A stretch of 33,279 nt of DNA from assembly GCA_018816555.1 (NCBI GenBank), contig JAHIVT010000162.1, positions 1 to 33,279 on the forward strand, given 5' to 3'. The stretch comes from Pseudomonadota bacterium (lineage in GTDB: Bacteria > Desulfobacterota > Desulfobulbia > Desulfobulbales > SURF-16). The translations under genes and the position numbers were made by a program. Positions 26,891 to 33,279 of the stretch are shown here, in pieces; the first letter of the stretch is position 1, and every line of letters starts with the position of its first letter. Under the pieces are notes generated by a model. That model was given only the letters and a program-made list of their open reading frames with translations, made no database searches and had not been told where the DNA came from.

Positions 26891-29128
26891 ATGCCGGAAC
26901 CAGCAAAGAGTGTGTCACCACGTTATCCTCAAAAAAAGCGTTCATTCTCCAAAACCCTGACTGCCGCCCTGATCCTGACGGTTGTGAGCGTTTCTGTCGT
27001 GACGGTTTCCATGTCCTATTTTACTGTTGCCAAAAAGGCAAAGCTGCAACTGGAGGGAAGAGCGGATGAATATCTGGCCTCCCTTGCCAGTGTTCTGGCA
27101 ATGCCGCTATGGGAGCTTGATGAATCGGCAGCCAGGAGCATAGGCAATGCTTACTTTCAAAACGAGCTCATTGAAAAGATCAAAATAACCGACAACATGG
27201 GCGATATCTTTTTTGACTCTGACAGGAAGAGTAAGGCACCCCTGGTGAGCAGGGCCGGCAACATCGTCCACCATGGCCAATTAGTTGGCTACCTTGAAAT
27301 ATCCCTCACGGAAAAATACAATGCGGCAGTTCACCGGCAGTTGCTGTTGTCAGGTATGGGCACGCTCTTTGCCGTCATTCTCGTGTTGGTGATTGCTACC
27401 AGATTTCTTCTGCGCATGCTGCTGACCAGGCCTCTCGATCATCTTGGCAGGATTGTCAACGACTACGCAGCAGGCAGATACGATTTGCCGGGTCGCGACA
27501 TGCCGTTCATCGAATTTCAGCCATTGGTGAATGTGCTTGGCGAAATGGGAGGCAAGATCAACTCACAGATGACGGAACTGCGGGATGCGGAGAAGAAATA
27601 TCGCAGCATCTTCGAAAACGCGGTGGAAGGCATCTTTCAGTCCACCCCGGAGGGGCGTTTCTTGAGCGCCAATCCGTCCATGGCGCGGATGCTTGGCTAT
27701 GATTCTCCTGCTGAGCTGATTGAAAGCATTACTGATATCGGCAACCAGCTCTATGTCGACCCGGAGCGTCGTCTGGAATTCTTGCAAATGATGAGAGAGG
27801 GGAAAACCGTTGCCGGTTTACAGGTTCAATTTTACCGCAAAGACAAAAGCACTGTATGGTCATCGATTCATGCTCGACCTCTTCTGGGTGAGAAGGGAGA
27901 GCTGGTTCTGACGGAAGGAATCGCTGAAGATATAACCGAGTACAGAAGGGCGGAAGCGGAACGAGCAAAGCTCGAAAACCAGCTCCACCAGTCACAGAAA
28001 ATGGAAACGGTGGGACTTCTTGCTGGAGGCATTGCCCATGATTTCAACAATCTTCTGACTATCATCCTTGGTTATTCCGACATGTTGGCTGCCGATTTTG
28101 CCGAAGACGACCCGCGCCGCGACAAGGTCAAGGCGATCACCCATGCGGGGGAGCGAGCCAAAGAAATGACGCAGCGGCTTCTCGCCTTCAGCCGCAAGCA
28201 AATCATCGAACCAAAGCCTCTGGCGCTGGGTGCCATTATTCAACAGTTTGTGGACATGCTGCGCCGCACGATTCGCGAGGATATCGTCATTGAGCTCAGG
28301 ATTTCCCCCTCTCTCTCCCTGGTGCGTGCCGACCCGGGACAGATCGAGCAGGTCCTGGCCAACCTGTCAATAAATGCCCAGGACGCCATGCCCGAAGGCG
28401 GCATCCTGACAATTGAAGCTAACGACATTGATCTCGATGAATCCTATACGACCAGTCATCCGGAAATAGTTCCCGGACCGTATGCCATGCTCGCGGTGAG
28501 CGATACGGGCATGGGCATGGACAACGAGTCGATGGAACATATCTTCGATCCTTTTTTCACGACCAAGGAACTGGGCAAGGGTACTGGTCTGGGGCTTTCA
28601 ACGGTTTACGGCATCGTCAAACAACATGGCGGCTCCATCTCGGTTTATTCTGAAAAGGGCCACGGCTCCACGTTCAAGGTTTATCTCCCCAAATTGGTCG
28701 AGAAAGACGCGCCGATCGAAGAGTACGATATTCCTCCGGATGAAATGGCCTCCGGCACTGAAACGATTCTGCTGGCTGAGGACGATGAACTGGTCCGGAC
28801 CCTTGCCCTCACCATGCTGCAAAGCCTCGGATATCAGGTGCTGGTGGCGGAACATCCCGAGCGCTGTGTCGAGCTGGCCGCAGAGCATATTGGCGCCATC
28901 AACCTGCTCCTGACCGATGTCGTGATGCCGGGGATGAACGGCAAGGACCTCTTCGATCAACTTCGTCTGATCCTGCCGGAATTGAAGGTATTGTTTATGT
29001 CGGGATACACCCGCAATGTGATCACCCACCGCGGCGTTATCAATGAAGGCGTGAATTTCGTCCAGAAGCCTTTTACCATTCGTACCCTGGCCAAAAAGGT
29101 GCGAACTGCGCTTCTCTCAACAAATTGA
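26891..29128 (+). CDS. Hybrid sensor histidine kinase with PAS and receiver domains
   Basis: A 745-residue membrane sensor. Membrane segments lie near residues 22-45 and 153-175, enclosing a periplasmic sensor of about 105 residues; a HAMP-like linker follows. A PAS domain (about 232-350) with ENAVEGIFQSTPEGRFLSANP comes next, then the dimerisation helix with H383 in GGIAHDFNNLL. The ATP-binding part shows NLSINAQDAMPEGG, SDTGMGMD, IFDPFFTTKELGKGTGLGLS. The C-terminal receiver has D676 in LLTDVVMPGMNG. This layout (NtrB-like kinase plus receiver) is complete. The next gene, a solute-binding protein, starts 19 bases later; it may provide the ligand. The start at 26891 is preceded by GGGG. Confidence 0.93.
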   Translation: MPEPAKSVSPRYPQKKRSFSKTLTAALILTVVSVSVVTVSMSYFTVAKKAKLQLEGRADEYLASLASVLAMPLWELDESAARSIGNAYFQNELIEKIKITDNMGDIFFDSDRKSKAPLVSRAGNIVHHGQLVGYLEISLTEKYNAAVHRQLLLSGMGTLFAVILVLVIATRFLLRMLLTRPLDHLGRIVNDYAAGRYDLPGRDMPFIEFQPLVNVLGEMGGKINSQMTELRDAEKKYRSIFENAVEGIFQSTPEGRFLSANPSMARMLGYDSPAELIESITDIGNQLYVDPERRLEFLQMMREGKTVAGLQVQFYRKDKSTVWSSIHARPLLGEKGELVLTEGIAEDITEYRRAEAERAKLENQLHQSQKMETVGLLAGGIAHDFNNLLTIILGYSDMLAADFAEDDPRRDKVKAITHAGERAKEMTQRLLAFSRKQIIEPKPLALGAIIQQFVDMLRRTIREDIVIELRISPSLSLVRADPGQIEQVLANLSINAQDAMPEGGILTIEANDIDLDESYTTSHPEIVPGPYAMLAVSDTGMGMDNESMEHIFDPFFTTKELGKGTGLGLSTVYGIVKQHGGSISVYSEKGHGSTFKVYLPKLVEKDAPIEEYDIPPDEMASGTETILLAEDDELVRTLALTMLQSLGYQVLVAEHPERCVELAAEHIGAINLLLTDVVMPGMNGKDLFDQLRLILPELKVLFMSGYTRNVITHRGVINEGVNFVQKPFTIRTLAKKVRTALLSTN

Positions 29129-29146
29129 ATGCCCAAAGGGCGCTGT

Positions 29147-29911
29147 ATGAAAAGGACAATTCTGATATTGGCGGTGCTGCTATTGGGATATGCGCCATGC
29201 GGCATATGCGAAGAAAAAATGCTTTTCTTCACAGGAGGGATATCACCTCCCCTGGTTTTTGAAAAAAATGGCCGGATTGTTGGCATGGACGTGGATACCG
29301 TAAGTGAATTCTGTAAATATCAACAAATAACGCCGGAATTCAAGGCATATCCGCTCAAACGCGCCCTCGAGATGATGAAGACGCCTGATGCGCAAGGAAT
29401 TTTTACGATATTTCGCACTCCGGAGCGTGAAGAGTTTTTGCAGTTTCCCGAAACACCAATCAATACTGTCACAACAGTCATCATTGGCTTGAAGGGGAGT
29501 AATGTCAAAATCGGCAAGATGGATGATTTGAAAAACATCAAACTTGGGGTCATCCATGGCCATAAATATGGTCCATTATTTGATAACTATCAGGGATTAA
29601 ATAAATATCCCGTTCGAGACAAATCCGTCTTGATCCGATTGCTTGCTGCGGGAGATAGAGTTGATGCCATTATTAATTCAGAGGCGGTCTTCGAATATGA
29701 ATGTATGGAATTCGGCTACGATATAAATAGGTTTGAGAAGCTGTACACGGTTGCGGAGAATCCAGTGTATATCGGTTTTTCAAAGAAAGCTCTGGGTGAT
29801 GAACGGGCAGCCGAACTCGCTGAGAAGTTTAGTGAATTCATGAAAGAGATAGCAGGAAACGGTAAGTTGAAAAACATGAGAGAGAAGTACGAGGGGCAGC
29901 CAAGCTACTGA
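29147..29911 (+). CDS. Periplasmic solute-binding protein (family 3 type)
   Basis: A periplasmic binding protein of the amino-acid/polar-solute class. After the signal MKRTILILAVLLLGYAPC the mature part starts with MLFFTGGISPPLVFEKNGRI and GMDVDTVSEFCK, the usual first lobe. KMDDLKNIKLGVIHGHKYG opens the second lobe. The end KLKNMREKYEG is typical. No ABC permease is nearby. The gene follows the kinase stop after 18 bases, so it may sense a ligand for the kinase. An upstream ATG at 29129 adds 6 residues without a signal-like start, so 29147 is preferred. Confidence 0.88.
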   Translation: MKRTILILAVLLLGYAPCGICEEKMLFFTGGISPPLVFEKNGRIVGMDVDTVSEFCKYQQITPEFKAYPLKRALEMMKTPDAQGIFTIFRTPEREEFLQFPETPINTVTTVIIGLKGSNVKIGKMDDLKNIKLGVIHGHKYGPLFDNYQGLNKYPVRDKSVLIRLLAAGDRVDAIINSEAVFEYECMEFGYDINRFEKLYTVAENPVYIGFSKKALGDERAAELAEKFSEFMKEIAGNGKLKNMREKYEGQPSY

Positions 29912-30007
29912 TGAAATCCGCCGGATAGCACTGCTCGTAACAATCTGCTTGGAGGCTTGCCTACTTGATTTTCACCGCAACACCTCAGCCCTCAACACAG
30001 GCACCCG

Positions 30008-30214
30008 CTACCTTTTGCGCAACACCTTCCCTATTCTGCCCAGGAAATAAATGACAATGCCCACCACGGCAGTGGTCTTGCCGAACTTGAGGACAGTCAG
30101 ATTATCGATTTTATCTCCCCAGATCGTGCAGAGGGTGCCGATAACGAGCAGCACTGCCCCGATAATCCTTCGTGTTTTTTCTTTTTCACTGAGTTGCGTC
30201 ATGAGAAAATCCAT
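30008..30214 (-). CDS. Small two-pass membrane protein
   Basis: About 65-69 residues with two hydrophobic segments (RIIGAVLLVIGTLCTIWG and KTTAVVGIVIYFLGRIG) and a basic tail. The family is unknown. Starts at 30214 and 30202 are both possible; the latter has GAGGA about 11 bases upstream. A longer frame to 30328 is unlikely. It is divergent from the next gene. Confidence 0.55.
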   Translation of the reverse strand: MDFLMTQLSEKEKTRRIIGAVLLVIGTLCTIWGDKIDNLTVLKFGKTTAVVGIVIYFLGRIGKVLRKR

Positions 30215-30438
30215 CCTCGCGCCAGATTTGCACGGCTGCCGGCAAACCGCTGATTTAACTGTTCCCCCGATCATAAAACCGGCAATGTGCGCCTCTTCGG
30301 CATTAATACACATTACCCGGCATTGCAAAATACCCTAAAAAAACCGATTTCACCGGGAATTACAAAAAAAATATTCCCTGTCTTATCGATACATTGTAAA
30401 ACAAAGTCAGACCTGCAACTCTACCAAGGAGAAAAAGC

Positions 30439-30924
30439 ATGCGGACTTTTCAGCAGACTCCCTTGTCACCCCACCCGGTCACCCTTCTCATTTTGCCCGC
30501 CGTCCTGCTCCTTTACGGCAACGTTTCCGCCCAGGAATCAGCTCTCACGCCAACCCAGATCGCCTATCTCGAAAGGCTTGTCCAACAGGACGCCCCGGTG
30601 GCCATTGTGCATATGCTCTGCGTGGTGCTGCTGAAGATCACCGCCTTTATCATCGGTTATCTCATTGTCAAACTGGGCCATGACACCTTTGTCAAGGGCA
30701 TAACCGGGGAATTTGACTTCGGTTTCAGCGGCCAGGGTGTTTCCGCCCGGCTCAAATCAGCAGCGCCCGGCACATTCTTTGTCCTGGCAGGGGCCGCCAT
30801 CATCATGTGGGGGCTTTTTGTCAGTAAGCCCTACGACTTCAGCTTTACTGAAAGGATGCACCAACAGCGGGTCGAACAACCCGCACCGGCCGCCAAATCA
30901 ACACCTGTCCCGCGACTGCCCTGA
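30439..30924 (+). CDS. Membrane protein with signal-like N-terminus, unknown function
   Basis: A 161-residue protein that I do not recognise. A hydrophobic N-terminus (about 14-33, ending NVSAQ) may be a signal peptide. Two further membrane segments are near 55-80 (AIVHMLCVVLLKITAFIIGY) and 108-128 (APGTFFVLAGAAIIMWGLFV), with a short soluble loop, FDFGFSGQGVSARLKS, between them. The tail is Pro/Ala-rich. CAAGGAG precedes the ATG. It lies 54 bases before the HExxH protein gene and is likely cotranscribed. Confidence 0.7.
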   Translation: MRTFQQTPLSPHPVTLLILPAVLLLYGNVSAQESALTPTQIAYLERLVQQDAPVAIVHMLCVVLLKITAFIIGYLIVKLGHDTFVKGITGEFDFGFSGQGVSARLKSAAPGTFFVLAGAAIIMWGLFVSKPYDFSFTERMHQQRVEQPAPAAKSTPVPRLP

Positions 30925-30978
30925 CAAGCACGGCAGGCCCGCCTGGTTACTGCAGTCAAAACTTGAGGAGTCACTGAA

Positions 30979-32487
30979 ATGAAAAGAGAAATATATGCAA
31001 GGCTCTTTGTTCTGCTGATCATGCTGTCTCTCACCGGAGCAATTGCCCCCGCATACTCCCAGGATCCCCCCTCGCCTGACCCCGCCCAAACCGCTGAACA
31101 GATTTATCAGGAGGCCAAGACTCTGGTGGAGTCAGACCAAGCCTCTGCCGATCTTCTCCAGCAGGCCCTGACCAAGGCCCATGGGGCATTGGCCCTGGTC
31201 CCCCAATCATGCAAATACACCTTTGCCATTGGCCTGCTGCACTACCGCCTGGAAGACTGGAACAATGCCAGCCAGTGGTTTACCAAGGCAGCCGCTTTAC
31301 CCCCTGATCAGTGCGGGCAATACGATATCAATCTCTGGCTTTCCATGACCAGGGAAAAGCAGTTGGCCAGCACACCGATACTTGCCATGGCCGGAGAAGT
31401 GGAGGTCACCCGCCATTTCGCGCTGAAAGATCCGGACGCTTACCTGACGGCAACGGAATTTTCACCGTCAGGACCGGAAAATGTTCTGCCCCAGGTCCGT
31501 CTAGACGCACCGGATGACCCTTTGCGTGATTTTCTAACCTCCCGCCTGGGCAGCGTGCAGTTTTACCGCCAGGGACCATTCCTGCTCTGCGGCCGGGAAA
31601 ATATGGCGGAACTGGAAAAGCATTACCAAAAGGGCATCGTTGACGCATACCGTTTTATCCGCAGCGAATACGGCTTTAAAGAGCCGGACTCTGTTATCAC
31701 GGCGCTGCTTTCCAAAAATCCTAACGAGCTTATCTCCTTTGCCGAAAAAATCTATCCGCAAGAGCGCTTCCCCTATTACAACCCCTATTTCGGTATTTAC
31801 GCCAAAAATGACCATCTCCTGGTTGCCACCGTTGGCGGCGGCTACGGCACTCTGTTACATGAACTCATGCATGCCCTGATCGCCGATGATTGTCCTGAAG
31901 CCCCCCTGTGGCTGGTGGAAGGTCTGGCGACCCTGTATGAACGATCGGGTTGGACAACCCGCAGACTGCTGGGCCTGCCCAACTGGCGCATGGATATTAT
32001 CAGCTATCAACGCCCTGTAAAGCTAGCCGAATTTGAGCGGATTACCGGGCAGGAGGAAATCCATCGGGATGACCTGGCCTTTATCAGGCTGCTCATGCTG
32101 TTTATCGATGATAAGGAGCAGGTGGGCCGCCTTTACCGGGAGGCTAAATCCCAGGGGGCATCCTTTTCGATTACGCAGTGGCTGCATGACCGGGGACCGG
32201 AGTTCTCGGAACAGGCATGGCAGGAATTCGTTAACCACAGCATAGCGGTATACAAGGCCGAGGTGCAACGGGAAAGCGGCCGGCTGTCCTTTCAGCAGGT
32301 CATGTTCATCCAGAAGGCGCTCAATAAGATCATGCAGGCCGGGTTGAAAGAAGATGGCTTGTGGGGCTCCAACACCCGGATCAAGTTGCAGGAATTTCAA
32401 GGCAGAAACGGGCTGCCCGCCGATGGCGACTACACCGGCAAGGTGCAGACGCTTCTCGAACAGCAGTATGGGGCGAGTAACCTTTAA
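30979..32487 (+). CDS. Secreted HExxH (gluzincin-like) protein with TPR and peptidoglycan-binding domain
   Basis: The 502-residue protein has a signal peptide (MKREIYARLFVLL... to PAYSQ), a TPR-like helical part about 35-115, and a metallopeptidase-like centre. That centre has H294-E-L-M-H298 and a third ligand E314 in WLVEGLATLYE, the gluzincin arrangement. The C-terminal module (about 430-500) has a peptidoglycan-binding-1 fold: QVMFIQKALNKI, EDGLWGSNTRIKLQEFQ. It is likely periplasmic and acts on or near the wall. The substrate is unknown. Upstream is a small membrane protein gene. Confidence 0.82.
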   Translation: MKREIYARLFVLLIMLSLTGAIAPAYSQDPPSPDPAQTAEQIYQEAKTLVESDQASADLLQQALTKAHGALALVPQSCKYTFAIGLLHYRLEDWNNASQWFTKAAALPPDQCGQYDINLWLSMTREKQLASTPILAMAGEVEVTRHFALKDPDAYLTATEFSPSGPENVLPQVRLDAPDDPLRDFLTSRLGSVQFYRQGPFLLCGRENMAELEKHYQKGIVDAYRFIRSEYGFKEPDSVITALLSKNPNELISFAEKIYPQERFPYYNPYFGIYAKNDHLLVATVGGGYGTLLHELMHALIADDCPEAPLWLVEGLATLYERSGWTTRRLLGLPNWRMDIISYQRPVKLAEFERITGQEEIHRDDLAFIRLLMLFIDDKEQVGRLYREAKSQGASFSITQWLHDRGPEFSEQAWQEFVNHSIAVYKAEVQRESGRLSFQQVMFIQKALNKIMQAGLKEDGLWGSNTRIKLQEFQGRNGLPADGDYTGKVQTLLEQQYGASNL

Positions 32488-32500
32488 CCTCCCCAAAGCC

Positions 32501-32547
32501 GGGGACAGAATAATTTTCGCAAAAACCGAGAAAAAAATTCAGTCCCC
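32501..32547. repeat. REP-like inverted repeat (GGGGAC type)
   Basis: The left arm 32501-32517 (GGGGACAGAATAATTTT) and the right arm 32531-32547 (AAAAAAATTCAGTCCCC) are imperfect inverted copies, with GGGGAC/GTCCCC ends and A/T-rich inner parts around a 13-base loop. It lies 14 bases after the stop of the HExxH gene, a typical place for REP elements. Confidence 0.65.
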
Positions 32548-32571
32548 TCAGCCCTATCCAATGCAGCGTGT

Positions 32572-32617
32572 AAAAAAAGGGAAGCCAGGCCAATGCGCCC
32601 CGGCTTCCCTTTTTTTT
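32572..32617. terminator. Bidirectional rho-independent terminator
   Basis: The stem GGGAAGCC (32579-32586) pairs with GGCTTCCC (32602-32609) around a 15-base loop that can extend the stem partly. A T-run of 8 follows on the plus strand (32610-32617) and an A-run of 7 precedes it (32572-32578), so it stops transcription from both convergent genes. Confidence 0.9.
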
Positions 32618-32652
32618 GGGTTATACGCCTGTTTTGCCCAGGTTTCCGCTTT

Positions 32653-33153
32653 TTACTGCTCTTCCGTTGCCACTGTCACGGTAATGGTGGTTTCGCCCTC
32701 CATCGGCATGACGGCAATATTGGTAACCCGCTGATCTTTGCCATAGACGAGAACGGTCTGACCGCCCATGTTCATGACTGCCTGCTCGGCCCAACCGTGG
32801 GATGTCATCTGCTCTTTATAGCTTTCAGCCACCTTGTCAACCGGGTCGGCGGTTGTCAGGGTCACGGAATAGCCGCCGGTAACCTCAAGCGCACTCATGG
32901 CCTTGGAGGGTTGGTACAGGGGCACATCTTCCGGAAAGTTCTTGGGGATTTCCGTGGCATCACCGGTGGTTACCGTAAATTTCTCACCCTCGGTTGCCCC
33001 GGTTATCTTCATGCCCTGGTCGGAAAGATCGACTTGCGTCTTGGCGCCGGTTTCCTTTTCAATCTTTTTTTCAACAGCCTTTTCCTCCACGGAATTTCCA
33101 CATCCGTTCAAGAGAAGCAGGAAACAGCACAGACACAAGGACAATCTTTTCAT
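32653..33153 (-). CDS. Lipoprotein, unknown function
   Basis: A 166-residue lipoprotein from the ATG at 33153, with a strong AGGAGAG ribosome site. The signal MKRLSLCLCCFLLLLNGC gives lipidated C18. An acidic/lysine helix (EEKAVEKKIEKETGAK) follows, then a two-strand domain (residues about 45-165) with KFTVTTGDATEIPKNFPEDVP and YKEQMTSHGWAEQA, similar in outline to small bacterial lipoproteins that hold a folded GYSVTLTT sheet. The family is common in deltaproteobacteria, but the role is not known to me. Confidence 0.8.
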   Translation of the reverse strand: MKRLSLCLCCFLLLLNGCGNSVEEKAVEKKIEKETGAKTQVDLSDQGMKITGATEGEKFTVTTGDATEIPKNFPEDVPLYQPSKAMSALEVTGGYSVTLTTADPVDKVAESYKEQMTSHGWAEQAVMNMGGQTVLVYGKDQRVTNIAVMPMEGETTITVTVATEEQ

Positions 33154-33279
33154 ATTTTCTCTCCTGTATAAAGGTTGCAGGCAGTCTCTCAATAAACGGG
33201 CTGACCGCCGAAAGTGCTTGATGTTTTTCTATATTAGCAACACGAAAACGTGACGCCAAGTTTTATTACCAGGCCGCTG

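Noticed and set aside
26695-27069. Plus-strand frame with CKVCH, like a haem c motif
   Set aside because: It has no signal peptide and runs into the kinase gene in another frame; a chance motif.
32593-33171. Plus-strand frame of 192 codons
   Set aside because: Antisense to a clear lipoprotein gene and starts inside the terminator.

Overview
The window reads as chromosomal DNA of a Gram-negative bacterium, most plausibly an anaerobic deltaproteobacterium (Desulfobacterota, Desulfobulbaceae-like). This is an inference from gene content: a two-CW domain protein, a flavoredoxin-type flavin reductase, the orphan GspA/GspB pair, an outer-membrane phospholipase A and lipoproteins. No rRNA or marker gene is present to settle it. 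No tRNA, rRNA or CRISPR array was seen.

Left part (1-4.8 kb): a damaged type I restriction-modification locus. Only the last part of the specificity gene hsdS is left. A REP-associated tyrosine transposase (RAYT) gene is fitted between it and hsdR, with 4-base stop/start overlaps on both sides. REP-like palindromes lie in frame inside both the hsdS remnant and the transposase. hsdR is full length, but its Walker A loop carries an Arg where Gly is usual. A small membrane protein follows.

4.9-15.2 kb: a GapN-type aldehyde dehydrogenase; on the minus strand a GspC/PilP-like membrane protein, a double-SH3b periplasmic protein and a MarR regulator; divergent from marR, an envelope run of a large MscS/MscK-type channel, phospholipase A1 (pldA) and an ArsB/SLC13-type transporter. 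A lipoprotein with a carboxypeptidase-regulatory-like fold, a second REP-like inverted repeat and a small two-CW protein follow.

15.2-21.2 kb: a pair of inverted 9-bp repeat arrays around a perfect 16-bp palindrome, then recD2, gspB and gspA on the minus strand. gspB and gspA each carry long in-frame tandem repeats in their periplasmic linkers.

21.5-26.4 kb: a two-gene AAA ATPase plus subtilisin-like protease module that matches the IetAS anti-phage/plasmid-stability system, then a flavin reductase and a small zinc-ribbon protein.

26.5-33.3 kb: an integrase fragment, a hybrid sensor histidine kinase coupled to a periplasmic solute-binding protein, small membrane proteins, a secreted HExxH protein with a peptidoglycan-binding tail, a third REP-like repeat, a bidirectional terminator and a lipoprotein.

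The main themes are genome defence (hsd, ietAS, possibly recD2), envelope maintenance (mscK-like, pldA, gspAB, SH3b, peptidoglycan-binding proteins) and an unusual variety of short palindromic repeats.
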